DNA of 64,000 bases from Bacteroides sp. CAG:545 (GTDB lineage Bacteria; Bacteroidota; Bacteroidia; Bacteroidales; UBA932). Shown in pieces: positions 27,501 through 34,684 of the stretch (position 1 is its first letter; every line of letters begins with the position of its first letter). A model generated the notes under the pieces. It saw only the letters and a program-made list of their open reading frames with translations. It was not told the DNA's origin and did no database searches. The DNA lies in assembly GCA_000432515.1 (NCBI GenBank), contig HF996029.1, positions 35,254 to 99,253 of the forward strand, given 5' to 3'. Made by a program: the position numbers and the translations under genes.

Positions 27501-28072
27501 TCCTCATCGATAGCCTCAATCTTCTGGATTTCGTGTGATGTACGGAAACCGTCGAAGAAGTGGAGGAACGGAATGCTGGACTTGATAGCTGCGAGATGTG
27601 CTACTGCAGCCATATCCTGAGCTTCCTGGACAGAACCGGATGCCAACATTGCAAAACCGGTCTGACGGCAAGCCATTACGTCCTGATGGTCTCCGAAAAT
27701 CGACAGCGCGTGAGATGCAAGTGCTCGTGCTGAAACGTGGAACACGGCCGGAAGCATCTCTCCGGCAATCTTGTACATATTTGGAATCATGAGAAGAAGG
27801 CCCTGTGAAGCTGTATATGTAGTAGTGAGGGCTCCTGCCTGAAGTGAACCGTGAACGGCTCCTGCGGCACCTCCCTCACTCTGCATTTCGGTAACCTTTA
27901 CGGTCTCACCCCACAGGTTCTTTTTTCCGTGGGCAGCCCACTCGTCAATGTTCTCAGCCATTGTCGATGATGGTGTGATAGGGTAAATCGCTGCATGCTC
28001 ACTGAAAAGGTAAGCAATCTGAGAGGCAGCGAAGTTACCGTCACAGGTGATGAATTTCTTTTCTTTTGCCAT
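24545..28072 (-). CDS. nifJ: Pyruvate:ferredoxin (flavodoxin) oxidoreductase
   Basis: 1175 residues, full-length single-chain PFOR. The N-terminal pyrimidine-binding domain shows AAIYPITPSSTMAENIDEW, two [4Fe-4S] ferredoxin motifs follow (CIQCNTCAFVCPHA and CTGCGNCVDVCPA, ~690-760), and the C-terminal TPP domain has GACAGCGETPYIKN and GGDGASYDIGYGG. It oxidises pyruvate to acetyl-CoA and CO2 with ferredoxin, the standard anaerobic route. It is transcribed alone; the 267 bases upstream contain degenerate repeats of about 48 bases. Confidence 0.98.
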   Translation of the reverse strand: MAKEKKFITCDGNFAASQIAYLFSEHAAIYPITPSSTMAENIDEWAAHGKKNLWGETVKVTEMQSEGGAAGAVHGSLQAGALTTTYTASQGLLLMIPNMYKIAGEMLPAVFHVSARALASHALSIFGDHQDVMACRQTGFAMLASGSVQEAQDMAAVAHLAAIKSSIPFLHFFDGFRTSHEIQKIEAIDEDDLRKMVSTKSLEKFRARALTPESPVTRGTAQNGDVYFQAVESRNQFYDAVPDVVARYMGELGELTGRTYRPFEYYGAPDAEEIIVAMGSVTETIKETIDYLEAHGRKYGVVSVHLYRPFSEKYFFKVLPKSVKKIAVLDRTKEPGALGEPLYLDVKAMFQGKDMEPVIVGGRYGLSSKDTTPAQIVAVFDNLEQAEPKNGFTIGIVDDVTFKSLPIKKEISIVKPGTTECKFYGLGSDGTVGANKNTIKIIGNHTNKYCQGYFDYDSKKSGGYTCSHLRFGDAQIKAPYLVSTPDFVACHVPSYLRKYDVLKGIKDGGTFLLNSLWNAEETVKRLPEFVKATLAKKHIKFYIIDATKIASEIGLGGRTNTILQSAFFKITGIIPYEDAVKYMKDAIVKSYGKKGEKVVNMNYAAVDRGGEYEQVNVPEEWASITAKFENPGKDRLAPEFVKEIADVVNSQAGDTLPVSSFMPYVDGTMPAGTAAYEKRGVAVFVPQWQPDNCIQCNTCAFVCPHAAIRPFLLNEEEAAAAPAGLKLAQGKANLKDYKFALSVSVADCTGCGNCVDVCPAKEKALVMVSALDAQAEQENFDFLNTKVGYKETIVNKAQSVKNSQFAQPLFEFSGACAGCGETPYIKNITQLFGDRMMIANATGCSSIYGASFPASPYCTNSEGHGPAWANSLFEDFCEFGLGMKLGSDRIRQTIAEIMTEGLDCDKASDEIKALFKQWLENKNNPAVTREVADKLVPLMENTDCPHCKKLLTYKKFLAARSQWIIGGDGASYDIGYGGLDHVLASGENVNILVLDTEVYSNTGGQSSKATPAGAIAKFAASGKKIRKKDLGMMAMSYGYVYVAQVAMGANPVQYLNAIKEAEAYDGPSLIIAYAPCINHGLKAGMGLSQKEEKLAVECGYWHLYRFNPELEGTDKNPFSLDSKEPDWSKFQDFLKGEVRFASLYKLFPERADELLQKTEEFAKLRLESYKRLAGK

Positions 28073-28177
28073 AATCGTTAATTTTATGTGATTGATTTTT
28101 TACCAACGTAATCTTTCGTTTCAATGAAAGGGTGTCCGACCTTTCGGTATAGGGTGCTTGACCTTTCGGGTTAAGAT

Positions 28178-28299
28178 ACTCTACCTTCCGGTTTCAAACG
28201 GACTCTTTCATCTCAATAGAAGGACACTCTATCTTTCAGTATCAAACGAAATCTCTCATCTCAACAGAAGGGACTCTACCTTCCGGTTTCAATGAAAGA
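28178..28299. repeat. Degenerate ~48-base tandem repeats upstream of nifJ
   Basis: Three units start with ACTCTACCTTCCGGTTTC or a variant at 28178, 28226 and 28273 (periods 48 and 47; the third is partial). The units also share TCTCATCTCAA-AGAAGG. Shorter related pieces (GACCTTTCGG) lie at about 28138-28170. They fill most of the interval between nifJ and fabD; no open frame or clear promoter is seen in it. Confidence 0.7.
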
Positions 28300-28339
28300 A
28301 GGAAGACATCAGCCGTTTCCGGAGATGCCTTCTCTTATT

Positions 28340-29227
28340 CTACAATGTTTCCAGACCTTCTACTGTCACGATGGAACCGGCGATTCTCTTGACAAGTCCC
28401 TGAAGAACTTTGCCAGGACCGATTTCCATAAAGTAGTCAGCTTCGCCTGCCAACATATTTTTCACAGACTGGGTCCATTTTACCGGGGCAGTAAGCTGTG
28501 CAAGCAGGTTTTTCTTAATCAGCTCCGGATCCTGTGTCGGCTGAGCTGTAACATTCTGATATATAGGGCATATCGGCGCTTTAATCTCTGTCGCTTCGAT
28601 AGCCTCGCCGAGTTCAAGTCTTGCCGGCTCCATAAGCGGTGAATGGAATGCTCCGCTCACTGCAAGCGGCAATGCCCTCTTCGCGCCTTCCGCCTTAGCT
28701 CTGTCACAAGCCTCCGCCACTGAATCTTTTTCACCGGACACCACTACCTGTCCATCACAATTATAGTTCGCAGGGATGACGAGTCCGTTGCAGGATTTGC
28801 AGACGGCCTCCACCTGTTCGTTGCTCAGGCCAATGATGGCAGCCATAGCTCCCGGAACCTGTTCGCAGCATTTCTGCATGGCTCTTGCCCTGATGGCAAC
28901 AAGTTTCAATGCATCTTCGAAGGAAATCGCGTGGCTGGCCGCAAGTGCAGAGAACTCTCCCAATGAGTGGCCTGCAACCATATCCGGCTCGAAGCCGTCA
29001 TAGCATGCCGTAAGGATGGTTGAATGCAGAAATATGGCAGGCTGTGTCACCTTGGTGGCCTTCAATGCCTCAGGTGTGCCCTCAAACATAATGTCGGTTA
29101 TTCTGAATCCAAGAATGTCATTGGCCGCTTCAAACATTTCTCTGGCCTTCTGACTCTTTTCATATACTTCTTTGGCCATTCCCGGGAACTGGGCTCCCTG
29201 ACCTGGAAATACGTATGCTTTCTTCAT
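28340..29227 (-). CDS. fabD: Malonyl-CoA:ACP transacylase
   Basis: 295 residues. YVFPGQGAQFPGM at the N-terminus, the nucleophile-elbow GHSLGEFSAL (catalytic Ser near 92), VSGAFHSPLM with the catalytic His near 200, and EIGPGKVLQGLVKRI at the end define FabD. It loads malonyl groups onto ACP for fatty-acid synthesis. It appears to be a single-gene unit; a -7-like element lies about 100 bases upstream. Confidence 0.97.
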   Translation of the reverse strand: MKKAYVFPGQGAQFPGMAKEVYEKSQKAREMFEAANDILGFRITDIMFEGTPEALKATKVTQPAIFLHSTILTACYDGFEPDMVAGHSLGEFSALAASHAISFEDALKLVAIRARAMQKCCEQVPGAMAAIIGLSNEQVEAVCKSCNGLVIPANYNCDGQVVVSGEKDSVAEACDRAKAEGAKRALPLAVSGAFHSPLMEPARLELGEAIEATEIKAPICPIYQNVTAQPTQDPELIKKNLLAQLTAPVKWTQSVKNMLAGEADYFMEIGPGKVLQGLVKRIAGSIVTVEGLETL

Positions 29228-29322
29228 ACTTGAATATATAGATTTAATACAAATAACTGTCTTTTAACTGTCTTTCCGGTATCGCACTTCTTCACATTTC
29301 GTGCCTGTACGACACATTGTGG

Positions 29323-29330
29323 CAAATTTA
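29323..29330 (-). promoter_or_regulatory. -7 element upstream of fabD
   Basis: TAAATTTG on the minus strand fits TAnnTTTG; it would give a leader of about 90 bases before the fabD start. Confidence 0.5.
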
Positions 29331-29370
29331 TAAAAAATCTGAAACAAAAGAAAATAAGAAGGGCATTTAT

Positions 29371-29410
29371 CGGATATGTGTGATTTATTTCGGATATGTC
29401 CGATTTATTT
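29371..29410 (+). repeat. 20-base tandem duplication before the tRNA promoter
   Basis: CGGATATGTGTGATTTATTT (29371-29390) is followed directly by CGGATATGTCCGATTTATTT (29391-29410), differing at two of 20 positions. It ends two bases before the -7 element of the tRNA gene. Confidence 0.85.
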
Positions 29411-29412
29411 CA

Positions 29413-29420
29413 TAAATTTG
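29413..29420 (+). promoter_or_regulatory. -7 element of the tRNA-Arg gene
   Basis: TAAATTTG matches TAnnTTTG and lies 10 bases before the mature tRNA 5' end. Confidence 0.65.
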
Positions 29421-29430
29421 CAGAGCAAAT

Positions 29431-29502
29431 GCCCCCATAGTCTAATGGATAGGATTAAAGATTCCGGTTCTTTCGGTAGAGGTTCGAATCCCCTTGGGGG
29501 TA
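29431..29502 (+). tRNA. tRNA-Arg (anticodon CCG)
   Basis: Cloverleaf folded by hand: acceptor GCCCCCA / TGGGGGT (29431-29437 with 29495-29501, first pair G-U), anticodon stem AAAGA / TCTTT around the loop TTCCGGT giving anticodon CCG, T-arm loop TTCGAAT, discriminator A at 29502. The 3' CCA is not encoded. It reads the CGG arginine codon. A terminator follows. Confidence 0.93.
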
Positions 29503-29509
29503 CTGGGCA

Positions 29510-29541
29510 GAGGCACTCCACTTCGGAGCGCCTCTTTTTTT
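29510..29541 (+). terminator. Terminator of tRNA-Arg
   Basis: GAGGCACTCC pairs with GGAGCGCCTC around ACTTC with one A-C mismatch, running straight into seven or more T. Confidence 0.85.
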
Positions 29542-29640
29542 GTTATCGGTGTTAAGGTTAGGGGTTATTTTCGGTGCATCGACTCATCGGATTTATTATC
29601 AGTTTATCGGGATATCTGGTTTATCCGTTTAACGCTCTCG

Positions 29641-29851
29641 TAGGCAAAAGGGCCAGATCTGCATACGAGTTAACCACGGGGGCAGAAACCCGCGATTCGC
29701 CCCCGTGACAATGACAATCAGGCACGACGGGGGCAGAAAGGCCGAATCTGCATACGAGTTTCCAACCACGGGGGCAAAAACCCGGAATTTGCTCACGTGA
29801 CAATGACAATCAGACACGACGGGGGCAGAAAGGGTAGTTCTGCTCACGTGG
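29641..29851. repeat. Five units of a 35-base imperfect palindromic repeat (left array)
   Basis: Units lie at about 29641-29669, 29674-29707, 29725-29758, 29766-29799 and 29817-29851. The consensus is CGACGGGGGCAAAAAGGCC followed by GAATCTGCACACGTGA, with an alternative ending ATACGAG. GCAGA and TCTGC, and CACG and CGTG, can pair within a unit; the second unit is a perfect 9-base-pair palindrome (CACGGGGGC / GCCCCCGTG). Units are linked by GACAATGACAATCAG-like spacers. Open frames across the array follow the repeat period and are not credible genes. Confidence 0.85.
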
Positions 29852-29908
29852 TTTGGAACTTGAGGGCATTATCGGCTTCGACGTGTCACACATGACATGT
29901 GTCGCGTA

Positions 29909-30067
29909 GACAGGCGGGCAGCCACGGCGGAACTCACTCCGCGTTGCTCCGTTCGGCCCTCCTACCGTCTCCTGCGTCCTCGCTCGCGCGAGAACTTGTA
30001 TCCGGCAGGCACCTCCCACTTCCCGAGGCCGTGGGCTGGCCACGTCCGCCGCGGCAGGCCGCCTGTC
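29909..30067. repeat. Folded GC-rich element, copy A
   Basis: A 159-base block closed by GACAGGCGG (29909-29917) pairing with CCGCCTGTC (30059-30067), with a second stem segment CCACGGCGG (29922-29930) and CCGCCGCGG (30046-30054). Inside are hairpins at 29979-29992 (CTCGC/GCGAG) and 30015-30035 (CCCAC/GTGGG with loop TTCCCGAGGCC), and conserved blocks TCCTGCGT (29970-29977) and ACTTGT (29994-29999). The same blocks, in the same order, occur in copy B at 58377-58529. It may be a structured RNA or a short mobile palindromic element; the strand is not known. Confidence 0.75.
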
Positions 30068-30165
30068 AGGCGTCTCATCGTCATTGTCCTTTTTCCCCTT
30101 GAAGTCTTTAGTAAGCGTTACAGAATAAGTTGGTAAGTTTTGTAGTTTTGCCCACGGGAGTTCAA

Positions 30166-30240
30166 CGACGGGTGCAAAAGAGCCGAATCTGCACACGTGA
30201 ATCAAACGACGGGTGCAAAAGGGCCGAATCTGCATACGAG
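30166..30240. repeat. Two further 35-base repeat units
   Basis: Units at 30166-30200 and 30207-30240 carry the CGACGGGTGCAAAAG variant followed by CCGAATCTGC. Together with the five units to the left they bracket the folded element copy A. Between 30246 and 30369 I see nothing further. Confidence 0.8.
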
Positions 30241-30369
30241 GATTCAAGCACTGGAGAATTCAGGTCAATAACGAGACAGGAGGCCATAGCAAAAACCTGA
30301 TAGGCGCGAAACGTGCACAGCGGAGAAATACTAAGGCACTATATTTTTCAAAAAATTTACCGTGACATG

Positions 30370-30399
30370 TTGCAGAACAAGAAAAAATACATATCTTAG
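30370..30399 (+). promoter_or_regulatory. Probable promoter of the LRR lipoprotein gene
   Basis: TTG at 30370-30372 and TATCTTAG at 30392-30399 (one base from TAnnTTTG), 19 bases apart. This implies a leader of about 150 bases before the ATG at 30556. Confidence 0.5.
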
Positions 30400-30555
30400 C
30401 GCCCTAACAGTTTTGAACAACTCAAATTTATATATTAAAAGGCGATACTATCAGATAGAAGATACCTGAATTACCTTAAACATGAGCGACAAGTTCTATT
30501 GCCGGCTACATGAACCTGACCCTCAGGAATAAATAACATCACAAATCATAAGTAA

Positions 30556-31935
30556 ATGAAAACAAAACTTTTCTTGGCTTTGGCCGCATTTGCAGCCATC
30601 ACTATCTCCGGATGTTCTAAATCCGAGACACTCCAGACTCCGGAAATCAAAGTCAACAACTTGTCAACAACAAGTTTCTCATTCACATGGACTGCGATTC
30701 CTGACGCTACAGGATACACCTATGAGGTGAAAGCCGCAAACCAGTCGACAGTAACGGACGGCAACAGAGAGAAGCCTGAAAACGTGGAGGTTACAGGACT
30801 CAGCACAGCCAGCACATATACAGTTTCAGTCAAGGCTCTCGGAACAGGGTCATTCACGGACTCAGAATACGCTACAATTACCGTGACGACATTGGACAAC
30901 ACTATCCATTTCGCTGACAAGGTGCTCGAAAGAAGACTCCTGGAGATGAAAGAGCCTAAGATTGACGCGGACGGTGACGGCAAGATCACATTCGAAGAAG
31001 CCGCTGCAGTGAAGGAACTCCAACTCGGATTCGACTTGAAACCGGAGAGCACAGTTGACTGCGTAACGGACATCACAGGACTGGGATACTTCACATCATT
31101 GGAAACATTGAGTCTGAAATTCAACAGCGTAAGCGACATCAAGCCTATCGAAGGCATCTCGACATTGAAAGTCCTCATCCTCGGCGAGAATCCGATTTCT
31201 TCCATCAATCTCGATAAACTCGGCGAGCTTACCGACCTCAGACTCTACGGCACGAACATCTCTGACATTGACCTGACAAAGACTCCGAAACTCGAAAGCC
31301 TCTACCTCCAGAGAACAAATGTCAGCAAGGTTGACCTCACTCCGCTCCAGTCACTGGACCAGGCCCTCCTCAACAAATGCTCAAGCCTTACCGAGATCAA
31401 GGCCTCGAACCTGCCTAGCATCACCAGAATCGATGCGGTAGAATGCAACCTCAAGAGTTTTGAGATTTCAGACTGCCCTTCATTGAGAGAGCTTCACCTG
31501 AACAGCAACAAGCTCACATCCATAAAGATGACAAATCTCGCCATGCTCATGCGACTGAACGTTTATGACAACCAGCTCACCAGCATTGACGTATCGAATC
31601 TGCCATTACTCATGTGGCTGTTCGTGTTCGACAATCAGATTACAAGCATTGATCTGTCAGCAAATGTTCCGCTGAGAGAGTTCAGGGCGTCCAACAACCC
31701 GCTTGCAGAAGTCAATCTGAGCACAAATGAGAACATCGTTTCACTCGAACTTGAGAACATGAGCAAGATGAAGACTCTGAATATCAAGAACGACTTCTAT
31801 GACGAATACAGCGAGTATCTCATCGTTGACGGAAACACCGCCCTCGAGAAGGTAATCACCGATCCGGGTAAAGAGTTCGAACACGTCAAGAAGTTGTTTG
31901 CAAACAATCCTAAAGTTCAGGTTGTAACAGAATAA
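30556..31935 (+). CDS. Fn3 and leucine-rich-repeat surface lipoprotein
   Basis: 459 residues. A lipoprotein signal peptide (LAAFAAITISGC, Cys near residue 21) anchors it in the envelope. Residues ~30-112 form one fibronectin type III domain (SFTWTAIPDATGYTYEV), then an EF-hand/dockerin-like calcium loop DADGDGKITFEEA (~137-149), and from ~165 to the end about a dozen leucine-rich repeats of ~21 residues (for example LTDLRLYGTNISDIDLTKTP and LMRLNVYDNQLTSIDVSNLP). Such proteins bind protein or glycan partners at the cell surface; the partner is unknown. It stands alone, flanked on both sides by the same 35-base repeat family. Confidence 0.88.
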   Translation: MKTKLFLALAAFAAITISGCSKSETLQTPEIKVNNLSTTSFSFTWTAIPDATGYTYEVKAANQSTVTDGNREKPENVEVTGLSTASTYTVSVKALGTGSFTDSEYATITVTTLDNTIHFADKVLERRLLEMKEPKIDADGDGKITFEEAAAVKELQLGFDLKPESTVDCVTDITGLGYFTSLETLSLKFNSVSDIKPIEGISTLKVLILGENPISSINLDKLGELTDLRLYGTNISDIDLTKTPKLESLYLQRTNVSKVDLTPLQSLDQALLNKCSSLTEIKASNLPSITRIDAVECNLKSFEISDCPSLRELHLNSNKLTSIKMTNLAMLMRLNVYDNQLTSIDVSNLPLLMWLFVFDNQITSIDLSANVPLREFRASNNPLAEVNLSTNENIVSLELENMSKMKTLNIKNDFYDEYSEYLIVDGNTALEKVITDPGKEFEHVKKLFANNPKVQVVTE

Positions 31936-31958
31936 TGATTTCTGTCAATGCCAATGCA

Positions 31959-31993
31959 AAAAAGGCCGACCATCAAAATCGATGGCCGGCCTT
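31959..31993 (+). terminator. Terminator of the LRR gene
   Basis: AAGGCCGACCATC pairs with GATGGCCGGCCTT around AAAATC with one mismatch, about 25 bases after the stop. The following T-run is weak (TTAATTGTTT). Confidence 0.6.
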
Positions 31994-32013
31994 AATTGTT
32001 TATTCAAGTTCTG

Positions 32014-32162
32014 CGAAGGGGGCAAAAATGCCTGCTCTGTACACGTGAAGTTCAATGAGAAGAACGACGGGGGCAAAACCCCACAATCTGCTCACGTGAC
32101 AATGTCAATCAGGATGTCAATCAGGGATGACGGGGGCAAAAAGGCCTGATCTGCACACGTGA
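32014..32162. repeat. Three units of the 35-base repeat (right array)
   Basis: Units at 32014-32048, 32065-32099 and 32128-32162 share GGGGGCAAAA and end CACGTGA. A 12-base tandem duplication ATGTCAATCAGG (32102-32125) lies in the second spacer. From 32163 to 32396 I see no supported gene; two short minus-strand frames there have no start signal or recognisable content. Confidence 0.85.
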
Positions 32163-32396
32163 ATCTCGGGACCTCCGCAGGCACAGGCGTGCTATAACTT
32201 ACCTTGTTTTCGTGAGGTGTACAGGGCGGTCATCACCGTGATGGGTAAGCCGGACAGCGGCATAGCCCGCGGCTTGCGAAGCACCCTGAGCAGAGCGGGC
32301 TTTTGCCGCAGTTCGGCCATAACAGTCGCGGCTGCCTGACGGTTCATTGACAAAACCAGAGACAGACGAACACTTTCAAATATCATCCGAAAAAGT

Positions 32397-32404
32397 TACA
32401 TTTG
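32397..32404 (+). promoter_or_regulatory. -7 element of the YRNEA-repeat gene
   Basis: TACATTTG matches TAnnTTTG exactly, with TTTC 19 bases upstream (32374-32377). The implied leader is about 105 bases and contains a 15-base tandem duplication. Confidence 0.65.
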
Positions 32405-32473
32405 TACTGACGGGCAAGAAAGCAATTGACAGGCATGTCACAGGAAACAATTGTTGGACAAGTATCAAGTATT

Positions 32474-32503
32474 GAAATAAACAAACATGAAATAAACAAA
32501 CAT
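32474..32503 (+). repeat. 15-base tandem duplication in the leader
   Basis: GAAATAAACAAACAT occurs twice head to tail (32474-32488 and 32489-32503), ending 14 bases before the ATG at 32518. Confidence 0.9.
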
Positions 32504-32517
32504 AAAAGTCAAGAGCC

Positions 32518-32859
32518 ATGAAAAAGTTGATCATCACTGCCATTCTATGCGTGAGCGCACTTTTCAGCGCCAAAGGTCAGACCGTATTCACATGCGAATA
32601 CCGCACTGAAGCCGACGTGAAAGTGTATGTCACCAATTACCGGAACGAAGCTGACCTTGTCGTCTATAAATGCGACTACCGGAACGAGGCAAGCGGCAAC
32701 AGAGGCCTCTGGTACTTCGTGGAATACCGCACCGAAGCCAAGAAGAAGATTTATTTCGTGAACTACCGCAACGAAGCTGATCTGGTCATCTATTTCACCC
32801 ACTACCGCAACGAAGCCGGATGGCGCAACGAGAAGAAGGAGCCGCTGATGGAGGAATAG
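32518..32859 (+). CDS. Secreted YRNEA-repeat protein
   Basis: 113 residues. A signal peptide (MKKLIITAILCVSALFSAKG) is followed by about six units of ~13 residues with the core Y-R-(N/T)-E-A, alternating beta-type segments (KVYVTNYRNEAD, LVVYKCDYRNEAS, KIYFVNYRNEAD, LVIYFTHYRNEAG). The regular beta period predicts a small repetitive all-beta fold. I recall Bacteroidota families of this kind annotated only as domains of unknown function, but cannot name this one with certainty. It has its own promoter and a terminator shared with a possible small RNA on the other strand. Confidence 0.85.
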   Translation: MKKLIITAILCVSALFSAKGQTVFTCEYRTEADVKVYVTNYRNEADLVVYKCDYRNEASGNRGLWYFVEYRTEAKKKIYFVNYRNEADLVIYFTHYRNEAGWRNEKKEPLMEE

Positions 32860-32880
32860 TAAGAGAGGTCGTATAAAAAT

Positions 32881-32913
32881 AAAAAAAGGCCTTACTTTCG
32901 ATAAGGACCTTTT
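32881..32913. terminator. Bidirectional terminator
   Basis: AAAAAAGGCCTTA (32881-32893) and TAAGGACCTTTTT (32901-32913) pair around CTTTCGA, with T-runs on both strands. It serves the YRNEA gene rightward and a predicted leftward transcript starting near 33025. Confidence 0.85.
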
Positions 32914-33025
32914 TAAATCGTTGAGTAATGACGCCTCACGCGCAAAAACTCACACTAACCACATAATTAATAACACTAAAACTAATAACCAACGAGTTGT
33001 CTGTGAGAGAACCTCATCATCAACT
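32881..33025 (-). ncRNA. Candidate small RNA or very short peptide gene
   Basis: A consensus promoter on the minus strand (33062-33032) points into ~145 bases without a normal gene that end at the bidirectional terminator. The only start codon of interest (ATG ATG at the 5' end of the transcript) opens a 12-codon frame (MMRFSHRQLVGY). The product could be a small regulatory RNA or a short peptide; no family is recognised. Confidence 0.5.
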
Positions 33026-33031
33026 CGATTG

Positions 33032-33062
33032 CAAAGTTACGACTTTATTGTTTCACCGCAAA
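33032..33062 (-). promoter_or_regulatory. Consensus promoter of the candidate small RNA
   Basis: TTTG (33062-33059), exactly 19 bases, TAACTTTG (33039-33032) on the minus strand: a full match to the Bacteroidota -33/-7 consensus. From here to the MATE gene end at 33278 the sequence is AT-rich and shows nothing else. Confidence 0.75.
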
Positions 33063-33277
33063 TAATTTATAACAATTTTTTAGAATATTTCACATGCTAA
33101 AATATATAGCATTGACTTTCAATAATTTAAAACGTAACTAAAATTTTGAAAAAATTTTTGCATATTAAAAAACAATCTATTAAAACGTTTGTGGGTAGGG
33201 TAAATTTTTATTAAAATGTTTATATCACAAATCTCGCTTACGAACTGCAACAAATTTCACAAAATCGCTTACAATCC

Positions 33278-34615
33278 TTAATTTTTCACGCCCTGAGCCT
33301 GTAGTTTACGCATATCGCTCCTATATTTGGAGTAGAAGAACACCCCTGCCAAGGTCAAGCCGATAGGAAAACCGAGCCATATACCCTGCAGGCCGAAACC
33401 GGCCTTGAACGCCAGAAGGTACGCTGCCGGAATAGCGATCAGGTAATAGCTTACAAAAGCTGCGTACATAATCGGCTTCACATCCTGAAGGCCGCGCAGG
33501 ACATTGGCAAAACAGATCTGGAGACCGTCGCCGAACTGATAGGCAAACAATATGAAGAAAAGAGAAACGGCGAGTCCCGACACCTCAGGCGAATCCGTGA
33601 ACACACCGGCCGCAGGGAAACGGAACACATAGAGCAGTACCGAAAGCACCACGGAAATGGAAATGATCATCATATAACCTTTCCGCACATACTCCTTGAT
33701 ACCGGCAAAATCCCGCTTGCCGAACGCTCCGGAAACAAGTATGGAGATAGCAAACGACAGACCCTGGAGCATCAGGAAAAAGAGCTGAGATATGGTGATG
33801 ACCACCTGATGTGCAGCGAGTTCCATAACTCCGAGCCAGCCCGCCATAATCGCCGCGAACGAAAAAGTCGAGGTCTCCAATGCCATCTGGACAGCCACCG
33901 GATAGCCGATGCCGAAAAGATGCTTCATCTTCACCCTGGACAGGAGCGATGCACGGAACGCCGACACATATTCCTTGAAATCCTTTGACTTCCAGATATA
34001 TAGCGCAAAGAGAACTAAAATGAGAGCACGGGACAGAAGCGTACTTATACCGGCTCATAGCAATCCCATTTCAGGAAGGCCCATCTTGCCGTAAATCAGA
34101 ATCCAGTTGCCGAAGATGTTCATCACGTTGCCGAACATCAGGAAAAGCATGGACACGACCGGCCTGCAGATACCGTCAGTGAACTGCTTCAGGACATTGA
34201 ATCCTAGAGCAAATACCGTAGAAACGCCCACGACCACATAATACGGACGTATCATCGGGAGCAATTCCGGTTCCTGCCCGAAGCAATCGAGAAAAAAGTA
34301 GATTACTGTCAATGCGACAACACCCACCAGTCCTACAATTCCGTTCAGGGCCAATCCGTTCTTTACAGTTGTGCCCACACCCTTGACATTTCCGGTTCCG
34401 TGGAACGAGCCGATAATCGGGGTCATGCCGGAAGCGAAACCAAGTTCGGCAAGAATGAAGAGATTCATGACATTGTTCACGAAAGACGATGCCGCAAGTT
34501 CTTCCACGCTGTGCCAGCCTATCATTATATTGTCCGCGAATGCCAAAATTATGACACAGGCCTGCCCCAACATTATCGGAATTCCGATTTTAAGTATTTC
34601 TCTGATTTTATGCAT
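33278..34615 (-). pseudogene. MATE-family efflux transporter with one in-frame stop
   Basis: One continuous reading frame from ATG 34615 (MHKIREILKIGIPIMLGQA) to 33278 is broken only by TGA at 34057-34055. It would encode about 445 residues, the normal MATE length, with twelve membrane helices in two homologous halves. The stop falls in ...EMGLL-stop-AGISTLLSRA, where family members have Gly (GLLGAGI), so GGA to TGA is the simplest explanation. The frame stays open and conserved afterwards, suggesting a recent mutation, a sequencing error, or stop readthrough. MATE proteins export drugs or metabolites using Na+ or H+. Confidence 0.85.
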
Positions 34616-34684
34616 TGTATCTGATTGCTGACAAGAAGCTTCCATACAGCTTCGAAGTATAACCACCAAAAACCAACCGGGGCG

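Noticed and set aside
29641..30240. The repeat region as a CRISPR array
   Set aside because: Repeats are imperfect palindromes, spacers are similar to each other rather than unique, spacing is irregular, and no cas gene is near.
29810..30247. A minus-strand open frame across the repeats (about 145 codons)
   Set aside because: It simply translates the 35-base repeat and the folded element; no start context, domain or codon signature supports a protein.
29431..30555. An integrated element using the tRNA-Arg gene as attachment site
   Set aside because: No integrase, no direct repeat of the tRNA 3' end downstream, and no phage or conjugation gene is present.
32192..32573. Two short minus-strand frames of about 65 codons
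   Set aside because: One overlaps the promoter, leader and start of the YRNEA gene; neither has a recognisable domain, signal peptide or start signal.
34055..34057. TGA as selenocysteine codon or general recoding
   Set aside because: Other genes in the window end normally with TGA, the aligned residue is Gly, and no SECIS-like hairpin is apparent; a nonsense mutation is simpler.
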